Source of the DNA: Collybia mongolica | Taxonomy: Eukaryota > Basidiomycota > Agaricomycetes > Agaricales > Clitocybaceae | Direction: 5' to 3' | DNA length: 64,000 nucleotides | Assembly: GCA_013420905.1 (NCBI GenBank) | Contig: JAAXNY010000019.1 | Location: 186,001 to 250,000, forward strand | In this document: positions 1-10,192 of the stretch, piece by piece | Position numbering within the stretch: position 1 is the first letter of the stretch | Layout of the letters: each line of letters opens with the position of its first letter | Made by a program: the position numbers and the translations under genes | Notes under the pieces: generated by a model | The model's database searches: none | Told to the model about the DNA's origin: nothing | What the model saw: only the letters and a program-made list of their open reading frames with translations

Positions 1-790
1 GCCTAGATATATGTGGTTGCCTTTTGTTGTTAGATATTTGTATAGGCATTAGAATAAGAAAAAACCAAGAGCAGAGAAGTTCCAGAAGTGTCTAGATGAA
101 GTACCAGAATGACCACAACAGTTGTATTAGCAACAGTATAGCTAAGTCTAGTACAGGTGGCTTGGTGATGTGGCATTGAGCATATGAGACAAGAATTCAC
201 ATGATTCTAAATCTAATAATAGGATCTATAAACACCAACTACTATTGGCAATTCATTTGCAGTTGCTGATATCATACACCATGGATATGGGTGAAGTTGT
301 AAGGGGATCACTTGTTTGTCCACATCTAGCCATCAGAATCACTATTGTGCAGCTTGCATAGCCTTGCTGTTACATTTATCATCCTGACATGCATTGCCTT
401 AACCCCTTGATAAATAGTAGTCTACTCTGGACTGACATATCACAGATGGATTGTTGCATCAGTAGAGTTACTAATATCAGATTCTGTTGTTATTTGAGAT
501 ATAGCTATAATGTACTGTATATAAGGTGCCCCTTCCTCTCTATGAAAGGGCATCTTTATAATAGACTTGGATTGGGTTCTCTACTTGTGATCAAGCCTCT
601 AGTGCTCTATGCTCATCCCTTCCCTGCATGGTTGTTCATACTGTGTATGCTGCTCCCTGCCTGAGCCCCTTGGCAACATGTCCCCTTACAGAAGTGCAAC
701 AAGTATTTGGCAAGCTCAAATGTATGTTTATATTACATCTTCATGTTGTGCATCCATCAGGCCTTCCATGTTGTCAAGTTACTCCCTGTA
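1..790. repeat. R1 interspersed repeat, copy 1
   Basis: Positions 1-46 and 219-790 match 12545-12787 and 19056-19417 at roughly 85-90% by eye. The stretch around 525-700 includes a TATA-like run (tgtatataagg) followed by a C/T-rich block, which resembles the promoter part of an LTR, but no protein-coding domain is visible. The family is unclassified. The copy is interrupted by a solo LTR (47-218). The left end lies outside the window, and homology to copy 2 ends near 790. Confidence 0.75.
47..218 (-). mobile_element. solo LTR of a copia-like gag-only element
   Basis: This 172-bp segment aligns end to end with the two 172-bp LTRs of the element at 37827-39338. It is flanked by the 5-bp duplication ATAGG (42-46 and 219-223), and the R1 paralogue near 12590 has a single ATAGG at the equivalent place, so the empty site is seen directly. 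The ends have decayed from TGTTAG/CTAACA to CATTAG/CTAATA. All four CpG sites of the intact LTR are lost here by transitions. It arose by LTR-LTR recombination or from an insertion whose internal part was deleted. Strand is given by the gag orientation of the full element. Confidence 0.9.
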
Positions 791-984
791 CCCTGCAATC
801 TAATTCTAGGACATGGCCTGACAAGTGTTCCAGAACCAAATTTATCAACAACAAAAAGTAATATAAAGTTGAAGGGATTCTGGATAGCTAGTTCTATTGC
901 AACAACCTGGTTCCAGAAATATACAGAAAAGTTAAAAAAAAAACATAAGGACTCATATCTGCCAGTAATGGCCCTCTACCTCAA

Positions 985-1560
985 GTATGTCTGTATGTGC
1001 TTGTATTTGTTTTTATTTTTCTAAACCTCATCAACAACAAATTTCTTGCTACATATTGTAAATGAATACTGTCTGTATATCACTTCACCACACATCTGGC
1101 CAAACAAATAATAATACTAAAGAAATTCCCACAATATAGATGATACTTATCTCAGCAAATACAAAGCTGATGGACATGCTACTACTACATATTGTAAAGG
1201 AATACATTATATGTATGTTTATATGTATTTGTACTTGTTTGTACCCTTCCAAATCACATTATCAACAACAATTTTCTTACTACATATTACAAATGAATAT
1301 GATCTGTATATTACTTTGCCAACATCTGGCCAAACAAACAATATTAATGAAGTTCCCACAATATAGATGATGCATATCTCAGCAAATACAAGGCTAACAG
1401 AGACAATTGAAATTGCTACTACTCCTAGACCTATGGAGGGGGTACACCAGGAAATGTATATTTATATTTGTTTGTACCTTTCCAAATTTGATTATAACCT
1501 CTTGTTATATCTATTTTAACATCACATTTATATATTACTTGGCCATAAGCATAGCCAAAC
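985..1560. repeat. tandem repeat, about 230-bp unit, 2.5 copies
   Basis: The motif tcaacaacaa recurs at 1031 and 1262 and catctggccaaacaaa at 1093 and 1323, giving a period of 230-231 bp. A third, partial and more diverged unit follows from about 1455 (tgtttgtacctttccaaat). The unit is AT-rich with no coding potential. It lies between R1 copy 1 and the first Tc1-like element, and I cannot tell whether it belongs to R1. Confidence 0.75.
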
Positions 1561-1799
1561 AAGTCAATGTGGACACTCCTGGAATCTATAATGCTCAATA
1601 TCTTGACAATAGCCAGCTATATGAGTATGGTTAAATATAGTATGTGATAACACAACAAAAAACACTTAACAGGCATATGTACATTTGTTTGAACTTTGTC
1701 TTTGATGATGATATTTCTATTTTTAGCATATCTAATAAGTTCTTGATTAACCCAGAATGCAAGGTTAGAAATAAATTGTTAAATGTTGAATAGTTGATA

Positions 1800-2010
1800 C
1801 AGTGGCTCAAAAAACTGCCCCAATGTTTGTACATTTTTGAAAGATCAATATGGTATGAAGTGCTGACATAAGCAGGGGACCTGGGGTAATTATGTAAGAT
1901 ACTATGACATCGTGGCTTTCCAATGGACCCTGGATCATGTGATTTGGATCAAAACCCATTAAGCTATAGGCCAAACAAAATGATTACTCATTGGGGCAGT
2001 TTTTTGACCC
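1800..2010. repeat. left terminal inverted repeat of Tc1-A
   Basis: A 211-bp repeat, inverted copy of 3197-3407. The outer end reads cagtggctcaaaaaactg; the inner end is the inverse of gggtcaaaaaactgcccc. The transposase stop codon (2027) lies only 17 bp inside it. Confidence 0.92.
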
Positions 2011-2026
2011 TCTATTAATTTTCTAT

Positions 2027-3046
2027 CTAATACTTTGTATGACCACCTTTTGCCTTTATAACTGCTTGTATCCGCCTGGGCATACTTTCTATCAGGTTTT
2101 GGCATACCTCTGGTGGAATTTCACCCCACTCTTCAGCCAATCTATCCCACAACTCATGTACTCCTTTGGGTGGTGTCGGATATTCTTTAAGACGGCGCTT
2201 GAGATGTTCCCAAAGGTGTTCTATTGGATTCATGTCAGGGGATTGGGCAGGCCAGCCAAGGACTTGAATGTTGTTGTCTTCAAACCACTGTGTGGCCAGT
2301 CCAGATGTGTGTTTGGGGTCGTTATCTTGCTGAAAGTAGCGCTCGCCATCCACCATTTCCAACTTCTCAAAACTTTCCTGAACTCCACTCTCCAAAATTT
2401 CACAGTATTGAACCTTGTCCATGTTCCCCTGCACCTCTATGAGCTTTCCCACTCCATTCCACCCCATACAACCCCATACCATGAGGTTTCCTCCTCCTCC
2501 ATGTTTGACAGTAGGTGATGTTGTTCTATCAGATGGTGGTTCTCCCCTTTGTTTCCAGACATAAACCTTTCCATCTGACCCAATCCTATTGATTTTGGTC
2601 TCATCTGTCCATAGAACCCTTTTCCAGTCCTCCACAGTCCAGCTTTCATGATATTTTGCAAACTGGAGACGCCGGATGCGATGGGCTCGTTTGAGAAGAG
2701 GAGCTTTCCTCTTTGTAGCAGCATAAAATTGATTTTCCTTGAGTGCATTTCTGACTGTCTGGGGTGTGACAGGATTGGGGATGATGCCATTGATGAATTG
2801 GGTAGCCTGAACTGCATTATCAAGCTTCCCTGACTTGATTTGACGAATAATTGACTGTTTGTCACGAACAGACAGCTTGGAGGGGCGGCCACCAAGGTTG
2901 TTTTCTTTGTTTCCATCCACATCTTTGCTGATCCTACTGATGGTACCCTTCCCTAGACCAGTTTTCTCCTTGATTTGACGCTGAGAATAGCCCTCATTGA
3001 GGAGAGAAACAACAGTATTGTGCTGAGCAGTAGAAATGGCTTTCAT
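2027..3046 (-). CDS. Tc1/mariner-family transposase (DD34E)
   Basis: A 339-aa uninterrupted protein, the usual length for Tc1-like transposases. It cuts and pastes the flanking element as a nuclear DDE recombinase. The N-terminal third holds paired helix-turn-helix regions: SLLNEGYSQRQIKEKTGLGK (about residues 14-33) and an AT-hook-like GGRPSKLS (about 52-59) linking to the second HTH. The catalytic triad is visible: D in VLWTDETKIN, D in FQQDNDPKH, and E in NPIEHLW, with exactly 34 residues between the second D and the E. The protein ends GGHTKY, as does the broken relative at 21459. The start ATG is the only one that keeps the full first HTH. No frameshift or stop is seen, so it may still be active, although expression cannot be judged. 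Confidence 0.95.
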   Translation of the reverse strand: MKAISTAQHNTVVSLLNEGYSQRQIKEKTGLGKGTISRISKDVDGNKENNLGGRPSKLSVRDKQSIIRQIKSGKLDNAVQATQFINGIIPNPVTPQTVRNALKENQFYAATKRKAPLLKRAHRIRRLQFAKYHESWTVEDWKRVLWTDETKINRIGSDGKVYVWKQRGEPPSDRTTSPTVKHGGGGNLMVWGCMGWNGVGKLIEVQGNMDKVQYCEILESGVQESFEKLEMVDGERYFQQDNDPKHTSGLATQWFEDNNIQVLGWPAQSPDMNPIEHLWEHLKRRLKEYPTPPKGVHELWDRLAEEWGEIPPEVCQNLIESMPRRIQAVIKAKGGHTKY

Positions 3047-3196
3047 GATGGTGGTAAGAGGTCAAGAAGATGATTGAACCAATTCCAACATGTCAAATTG
3101 ATACAAATAAAGTCACATGACATTGTTTATTCTTCCCACAGTCCATAATGTTCTTGCATTGGATCATAAATGCCAGAATAATGGAAAATAAGATAA

Positions 3197-3407
3197 GGGT
3201 CAAAAAACTGCCCCAATAAGTAACCATTTTGTTTGGCTTATAGCTTAATGGATATTGATCCAAATCACATGATCCAGGGTCCATTGGAAAGCCACGATGT
3301 CATAGTATCTTACATAATTACCCCAGGTCCCCTGCTTATGTCAGCACTTCATACCATATTGATCTTTCAAAAATGTACAAACATTGGGGCAGTTTTTTGA
3401 GCCACTG
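3197..3407. repeat. right terminal inverted repeat of Tc1-A
   Basis: Inverted copy of 1800-2010, about 97% identical by eye. The transposase start (3046) is about 150 bp inside it, so this TIR is on the promoter side. Confidence 0.92.
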
Positions 3408-3524
3408 TATACATTTCAATACTGTGGGAACTTGGTTCTATTATGGCATTTGCATTGATATTACTTCCTTATATCACACAATTGGGTAGTCCAATCCATC
3501 AATAGGTACATTGGATAAATACTG

Positions 3525-4329
3525 TGGGTGTACCAGAAGTCTATACCCCGCCACCCCCATTGTCCTTGTTGGCCCCCACAGCATTGTTAGTGGCCTGGGT
3601 TTCAATGGCAGCAGCACTGGCTGCTTTTCTTGTTGTTGCCCCCATTGTTGTCATTGTCCTTGTGGTGCTCATTGTCTTTTTCCTGGTTGTAGTAGTTGTT
3701 GTTGTTGCACCATTGTTGGTGCTGCTGCTGCTGCTGCTGTTGCTGTCTTTGTTGTTGTTGTTGTTGTTGTTGTCTTCCTGGTGTGCCGGGGCACCCTGGG
3801 TGTTGGCAGCTGTGTCCTTCTTGCCTTGGGTTCCTGAAGCAGGAGGGGACATGTTGTGTGGTGAGCATGTAGATGAGTGGCATGTGGGACTCACCTCTCT
3901 TTGTCCCTCAGGGCGCCCTTTCCTTGTTGTCCCCTTGTTCTGTGTCCATTTCTATCCTTCCCCACACCATCTCGTGTGTCATCACATTGACATTGGTTGG
4001 CATTCGGTGCGTTGGCATTGGTGGCTTGGGTGGGTTGGTGTTGGTGTTGGTGTTGGTGTTGGCAGTTTGGCAGGTGTCATTGATGTGGTTGAAGAGAACC
4101 AATGAAGACATGGCAATGGTGATATGACCACTGCACATGCTTTGTAGTCATGTGACCTAAGCATGTTGACTTGAGGCCAGTGTAGCCTGTAGCTAGGAAT
4201 GCCCATCTTGCCCAATGGTTATGAACACCAAAACATATTACGTAATGTTTGTGCCTGTACACATTCAAACCTAGTTGGATGCAAGTTTTTCAGCACCGTT
4301 GTGGTATGTTATTACTAACAAATAGTATA
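3525..4329. repeat. R2 repeat copy A, left arm (with GTT microsatellite)
   Basis: About 800 bp matching 10810-11647. It contains trinucleotide runs of GTT/GCT (about 3718-3776) and GTTGGT (about 4040-4062). Read on the minus strand it encodes Asn/Thr/Ser-rich, low-complexity peptide in several frames with stops, so an ancestral Asn-rich ORF is possible but broken. The arm ends at agtata (4329), where the Helitron array begins; its continuation is found at 10529. Confidence 0.8.
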
Positions 4330-6277
4330 TCTGTCTATATTAAAGTACTACGGCCATGTGAATTGATTGTGACTAATCCTGACTAAGCGCTGACTAAGTC
4401 TGACAAAGTGATGAAAAGTTGTCTTTTAAGTAGAGTGCTGACTAAGACTGACAAAGCAGGAAAAGGTGTTTGAGTCACATGCTATGTCACTTCAGATCAC
4501 CTGCTCATGTCACCTGTTGAAACTGGTTCAAGTCACCTGCTCAAGCCAGCTCAGGTCACCTGCCTCAAAACATAACATGACCACCACATCACATGACCTC
4601 CAAAGCAGACTAAGTCAACAAATAACAAATAATACCTATTAACCTTAAGCTGCCTCATAAATTTCAGATGCTCAAACTGGAAAAAACAAAGTATTTAAAT
4701 GGTGCCACTACCCATAAAATTACAAATCAAAGTAGAACATGGAAAGCATGCAGATAAAAATGGAAATGAGTTTATCTGAGCAATTTGGTTGTTAATCCAT
4801 AAATTAACATAAAATGTTCTAACACTACAAAGCCTGCTTTAAAATCTGATACATTCTATTTTGAAAAAATTACCCTCTGTCTAACCCTATTTTTAGAACA
4901 ATAGGAATCCAGTGCAAATGAGTAAGGGAAATAGTAATACATGGTTGAGAGAAATATTATAGGTAGAAGAAACATTGATTCCAAGGATTTTGAATAGAGC
5001 TGATCCCTATCAAATTAGAGCAATAACAACTAACCTTTCACATAATAATTTGCAAATGTGATAGGAATTGACTACACAATATTGGACAGCATTGTTGCCT
5101 TTGATGCAGTCAACTGGCTATTCCAAAATATTAGAGGAGATGATAGAGCCTTTGGTAGGCTAATTATAGTATTTGATGGTGCAGACTGTGGGTGCCTGTC
5201 TTATGCACTCCCCACTGTGGGGATGAACTTCAAATACTCAAACTAAAGAAAAATCTGTACTTATATGGTGTTACTAATGATAAAATGAGACTTTCCAAAT
5301 GGCAAATTGAAGTTGGCCATGGGAAGCTTACAGATGGCAATGGAAATGTCACCTTACCTGGCCACTTTTATGATGCTGAGAATACTGTGGAGTCTCTAAC
5401 TGACACATTATATCCTGACATTGGAAACCCTGTTCTAAAACCTGATACATTTTACCCTGAGAGAGCTATTCTTTCTGCCAGAAATGGTGATGTTGACTCT
5501 CCCAATAAAAAAGTACTGGATATGTTTCCTGGAGATGGCAAGATGTACCACAGTGCAGATTGTATTGCATATGAAGGAATTGATGGAGCTGAAGCAATAT
5601 ACCCTGTTGAATATCTGAATGTTATCAATGTATCAGGGCTACCTCTATCTAAGCTAACTTTAAAAGTGGGGTGCCATGTAATGATATTGCACAATTTGAA
5701 CCCAGTTGATAGTGTTTGCAATGGGTCAAGGGAAATAATAACATGGACAAGCAACCATATTGTAGAAGTATGGTTAATTGGGAGGCAAAATGATAGGCAT
5801 AAAGAAATTATCTCAAGATTCCAAATGATGCCATCTGATAGCCTGATAGCTTTTAAATTGGCATGGTCACAACTGCTTTTATAGCTGGGATTTTGTATGA
5901 CAATCAAGAAATGTCAAGGGCACTGATTACACCAAGTTGGACTTGACTTTAGATCTCCTGTAGTTATACATGGGCAGTTTTATATTGTGATTTCACAGGT
6001 AATATTGGTACATGGAATGAAAGCTATGATACCAAATACTGTAGACAATAGGGTCACTTTAACAGTAAAGATGTTCCTTTGGAGTAGAAGTATTATATGG
6101 ATTATGATTTGAATAGGGAAAAAAGCCTACACCCAAAATATTGAAATTGAACATAGAATAAAGTATTGAGACTAAGATGGGGGTCTGGGGGCAGAGCCCC
6201 CAGCAAGCTGAAGGTTATGTGGTGGAGCCATGGGTAAGCGTAGCAGTGCCGTGGCATAGCCACAGGCCATAAGCTTG
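4330..6277 (+). mobile_element. Helitron-like element H1, non-autonomous
   Basis: A 1948-bp element starting with 5'-TC (tctgtctatattaaag) directly after A at 4329. It ends in GCTTG at 6277, preceded by the hairpin gtggc-ata-gccac (6251-6263) and an upstream gggggc-aga-gccccc hairpin (about 6188-6202). Near the 5' end the hexamer gactaa/gacaaa is iterated about six times (4370-4460). The body carries a decayed PIF1-type helicase fragment. The A|T insertion, 5' TC and 3' hairpin fit Helitrons; the 3' tetranucleotide CTTG does not match the canonical CTRR. The right boundary abuts the TC of H2 with no host DNA between. Confidence 0.8.
5058..5990 (+). pseudogene. Helitron PIF1-like helicase, C-terminal fragment
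   Basis: Translation in shifting frames matches the C-terminal half of fungal Helitron Rep/helicase proteins. The order is an RGDDRAFGRLIIVFDGAD segment (about 5120-5185, helicase motif II region), then NDKMRLSKWQIEVG, TFYPERAILSARN, YPVEYLNVI, LPLSKLTLKVGCHVMILHNL (5190-5700), and finally remnants of the ALSR-type motif VI region (to about 5990). The longest frame is 230 aa (5192-5884). The Rep HUH nuclease part is absent and frames are broken on both sides, so the element cannot mobilise itself. Frame changes occur near 5190-5240 and after 5880. It is a remnant, not a working gene. Confidence 0.85.
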
Positions 6278-7103
6278 TCTGTATATATTAAAGTACCAGG
6301 AATGCGGGAATTGATTGTGACTAATCCTGACTAAGCGCTGACTAAGTCTGACAAAGCAGCAGAAAAGTTGTCTTTTAAGTAGAGTGCTGACTAAGACTGA
6401 CAAAGCAGGAAAGGTTGTTGGAGTCACATGCTCTGATCACCTGCTCAAGTCACCTGCTCAAACCTGCTCAAGTCACCTGCCTCAAAACACAACATGACCA
6501 CCACATCACATGACCTCTAAAGCACACAAAGTCAATAAATATTAACCCATTTGCATGCACACTCAGATGCTCAAAACTAAATTTTAAAAAATACCTTCAA
6601 ATGGTACTACTGCTCATAAAATTACAGGCAGACAAAAATCAAAATGTCTTCACCTGACCAATTCTGATATAAAGCCTTTAATGCACATGATATATTCCAA
6701 CATTACATGTACAAACCCTATTTTAATTACATCATATTGCATTATATTTATTTAAAAAAAAGTTCTATCCAGGTTATAATCACATGCTAAGTCACCTGCT
6801 TTACAGCACAGGACAACCACCACTAAAGTGGATTAAATCAACAAATATTATCTGTTATCCTTAACTTATTTGTGTGTATAGTGCCTAATAAGTTTCAGAT
6901 ACTCAAACTAAAACAATAAAATAGGCATTGAAATGGTGCTACTGCTTATAAAATTACAAATCAAAAGCATACAGATAAACATGGAAATAACTTTACCTAA
7001 CTAATTCTGCTATCAAGCCTTTAATCAATGTAATGCATTCTAACATTACAACCCTGTTTTCAATCTCACTGGCTCTAAAACAACATGCAGTCATGTGTCA
7101 TTT

Positions 7104-8065
7104 TCACCCCCCCACCTAAGGGCAGTGATCACCACGAGGAATTCATGAAAGACCGCACCACATCGCTGAAGAGCGCTGTCAATGAGGCCTCTCATTCCCC
7201 ATGGAGCATCTGCATTATCACTGATGCATCCACCCCCCCTCCTCCCATGCAGTCAGTTGCGGTGTACCGAGTCTGGCACGATGGAGATTTATATGAGGAC
7301 TGGTTTGCTACCAGCCTATCTACGTCTGATGACACCAAGCTGCGAGCAATTGCGGAAGGTGCCCAACAGGCAGCTGACATTGGACTAGAGGACATCCATG
7401 ATGTCCATATCTTCTCCGACTCCATCAACGCCCTCAGGCGTTCCCTTGATGCGTCGCACCACTCAGGTCAAGCATCAGCCCTCAAAGTGTGCAATGTGCT
7501 GCTGCCTTGGCTGCAGCTCTGCACCATCCACAAGATTCACCTCCACCATATTACAAGTGGTGTGGAGATTGAAGACCACCAACTGGCACACATCAGCGCC
7601 GTCTCAACTCGTGTTGAGGCAGGTGGAGCGCTGGTTATATCTGCTGACTTTGCACGACGCGAAGCAGTTACATGCATGCTTGACAGCTGGAAGTCTCTCT
7701 TCCAGTCCAAGAAGTACATTGGCTCCAATTTCCTGACGCTCTATGCGAAAAAGGACACCCCGCTCACTCCGACCCATGTAAACAATGGGCTGTGGATGCA
7801 CAAGACTGGTCATAGCCATGCTCTGACTGCCTGCTTGGTGCGATGCATCACCAGACACGCTCCAATTGGGGCGTTCTGATCGCAATTCTTCAAGGAAGAA
7901 TCTGTCTCCTGTAGGTGCGGTGCTCCCTTGGAAACCATACAACATGTCCTATTTGACTGTCCATGGCACGGATGGGAAGACAAGCCCAGCTGCCAGCTGC
8001 ACTATGCGTGGCTGGTTGAATTCCTCTCGGAGAACAAAAACGCTTTCGCGTTCGATGTTCCCTAG
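7104..8065 (+). pseudogene. LINE ORF2 fragment: RNase H plus CCHC-like tail
   Basis: The fragment starts within the linker before RNase H (TPPPKGSDHHEEF). RNase H landmarks are visible: D in CIITDASTPP, an ELRAI-like position reading KLRAIAEGAQ (Glu replaced by Lys), and D in VHIFSDSIN. The catalytic Glu is therefore changed in this copy, while L2 keeps AELRAIAEG. A TGA stop at 7877-7879 interrupts GAF/SQFF. The frame continues to a zinc-knuckle-like CRCGAPLETIQHVLFDCP and a stop at 8063-8065. Truncation, a missing catalytic residue and a nonsense codon make this non-functional. Confidence 0.9.
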
Positions 8066-8415
8066 TCCTAAACAGGCTAGGGGCGGTACTCAGTGTTCTA
8101 AGTGACAGCTATAGGGTGCTCCCTGCCCAAACATGCGAACCTGGATAATCAGTGGACTTGAAGCCACCACCTGCTGCGGAGTGCCGCAGCAGGGGGCCCA
8201 CCCCCTGGCGTAGATTGGCCCTTCCAGCCCATGTACAACGAGCTCTGGCTCCATTCGCTAGTCTGACCCCGGTTGGGCAAGCACCCTAGCCCTGCAGCAC
8301 TTTGTCTCCTGCCCCCTCTCCCCCCTCGCCCAATTACTACTTGTAGTGACCAGCACATGTATTATGTACAGTTGGTATATAAAATGTTGAACCAAAAAAA
8401 AAAAAAAAAAAAAAA
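7104..8415 (+). mobile_element. 5'-truncated Tad-like LINE copy (L1)
   Basis: A 1312-bp LINE tail ending in a 22-nt poly(A) (8394-8415). It is flanked by a 14-bp target-site duplication gtcatgtgtcattt (7090-7103) / gtcacgtgtcattt (8416-8429) with one mismatch. It contains the RNase H and C-terminal zinc-finger part of ORF2 plus about 330 bp of 3' UTR, all homologous to the reverse strand of 12803-14090. The 5' truncation lies at the tcaccccccc tract, the same place where the larger copy L2 has its internal deletion junction. Confidence 0.93.
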
Positions 8416-8639
8416 GTCACGTGTCATTTACATGCTAAATTTTTGTTTACGACATACTGTCACTGACGTTGCAAGAACCCCACATTCATCATGGTCGAAG
8501 ACAAGATTCAGGTAACATGTTGTCCACCTCACATGTCTTGAATCTACTGACTTCTTAGTCAGATTCCATTTTCTTTGTCAATTAGTCTGGCAATGGAGAC
8601 TGAGTTCAAATTTCAACAAGACTTCAGTTCTGGAACACA

Positions 8640-9115
8640 GTTGTACGAGCTTGGCTTCAAGACCATTCTGAAACCTGAAACATTATAGTCTGAAAAAAAC
8701 TCTCTTTTTACCAAATACAATGATGTAAACTCTTTCAAAATACTGGAAATAATTTCTGGAAATGCTAAGGTATGCATACCACATTATAAATTCTGTTGCA
8801 TATGACAGAATTGATGGAGCCACAGCATGTACCCCAATGAATACTTGAGCCCTATTCATGGATCATCACTACCTCTTTCTAAGCTTATATTTAAAGCAAC
8901 TGGAATCCAATGCAAATCATTAAGTGAAATAGTATAATTGATTTCAAGAACTTTGAATAGAACTGATATTTGTTAAATTAAGCCAATGTCAATCACCCTT
9001 CTATGCTGGATTATGTATGGCAACTAACATGTATGGTAGGATAGTAACTACACAATGTTGGATCTGACTTTAGACTATTTGTATCCACAGTTTTGGGTTA
9101 CAGTTCAACCAAGGT
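8640..9115 (+). pseudogene. decayed Helitron helicase relic in H2
   Basis: Translation in mixed frames parallels the H1 helicase segment in order: a PETL..SEKNSLFTKYNDVNS stretch equivalent to the H1 PDTFYPERAILSARN region, then YPNEYLSPIHGSSLPLSK equivalent to YPVEYLNVINVSGLPLSK, then a trace of the MTIN..TTQ region near 9040-9080. It has many stops and indels and is clearly older or less constrained than the H1 copy. Confidence 0.7.
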
Positions 9116-10192
9116 ATGTATATATGATTGTTTATCTGCAGAGGGGAAATATGGACATAAATATAGCAATAACACAAATATGGATATGCAAGAGTAGGTT
9201 TGTAAGATCTGGAAGACAGGATAAAATAGGATATGACAATAATACATAGGGTGGTTGACTAACTGCTGGATTGGAATAGTAAAGGGCCATATCTGGAAGC
9301 AGGACTGAGGTAATGTTATGAAGATTGTAAGTATAACACATAATAAAGCCCCAACCATTTACATAGTTTTGTTTATAAAATGGTGTAAACCAAACACTTA
9401 CCAAATGATAAGAAGGCCATTGAGGACAAGAAGCACTCAGATAAACTTTAATGCATCAAGTAGATGGTAATGGACCATTTGCAAACAAATGATGAAGTTT
9501 GAACCAAATCTAAGAGGCCTTGGCTGGGCTGTCTTTTATATAAGTACATACCTCCTTAACAGTTGTATTTTGACAGCCATAGTATGGTTATTCATAATAT
9601 ATGCCATTTGCCAAGTACAGGAAGCTATATAATATAAGTATGGATACAGCATGCTATAGTATCACCACCCCACCACTCATGGTGACCATTTACTACTATT
9701 TGTTTACCAGTTGTTTACCATTTAGATAGGTGGTCAGTAAACTAAACAGAAATGGTAAACAGTAAACAAATGAAACAATTGGAGCCTTAAGAGATAAAGA
9801 GTGACTGTAAGTATGATATGGGCTATACAAATAGGATAGAAATAAAAATGGTAAGCTAAGAGTATATGATTTGTTTCCAGGTATGGGCAATAGGATGCAG
9901 TAGGATACCCGGCTCCAAAAAATTTGCAAGATAAGGGCAAGAATGGGGGTGCAACTGAAATGATATGATGTGGGGTTTTATAGGACATTGGGTTATAGGA
10001 TATGCTGGATATAGTATATAAGATTTCTCCATAAAAGTAAAGTAATGACTAAAAAATTGAGATATGAGATATGATAAATATTCCAGGTTGAATGGGGGGT
10101 CTGGGGGCAGAGCCCCCAGCAACCTGGAGGATCTGTGATGAACCATGGCCCAGTGCCACAGTGCCGTGGCATAGCCATGGGCCATAAGCTTG

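Larger units (their letters stand above)
1800..3407 (-). mobile_element. Tc1-like DNA transposon, apparently intact (Tc1-A)
   Basis: A 1608-bp element flanked by TA on both sides (1798-1799 and 3408-3409), the standard Tc1/mariner target duplication. The terminal inverted repeats are 211 bp each (1800-2010 and 3197-3407) and differ at only about six positions, and the transposase ORF between them is open. All parts needed for a mobile element are visible. The near-identical TIRs and intact ORF suggest a fairly recent insertion in an otherwise old repeat block. Each TIR is capped at both its outer and inner end by the same motif in opposite orientation (see findings). Confidence 0.93.
6278..10192 (+). 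mobile_element. Helitron-like element H2 with nested LINE
   Basis: Begins TCTGTATATATTAAAG immediately after the terminal G of H1 and ends GCTTG at 10192, with the same ggc-ata-gcc hairpin and gggggc-aga-gccccc box (10095-10121) as H1. The 5' 200 bp are over 90% like H1 and carry the same gactaa iterations. An internal segment (6780-7080) repeats part of 6450-6760. A more decayed helicase fragment lies at 8640-9115, and a 1.3-kb truncated LINE is inserted at 7104-8415. Without the LINE the element is about 2.6 kb. It is non-autonomous. Confidence 0.78.

Noticed and set aside
389..664. 91-aa frame conserved between R1 copies (also 19075-19293)
   Set aside because: Conservation follows DNA repeat identity, not protein constraint: substitutions fall at all codon positions and the start codons differ.
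3541..4105. Long open frames on both strands (up to 193 aa, very hydrophobic or Asn-rich)
   Set aside because: They come from trinucleotide repeats (GTT, GCT, GGT), which stay open in several frames. The paralogue at 10810-11650 does not keep the frames.
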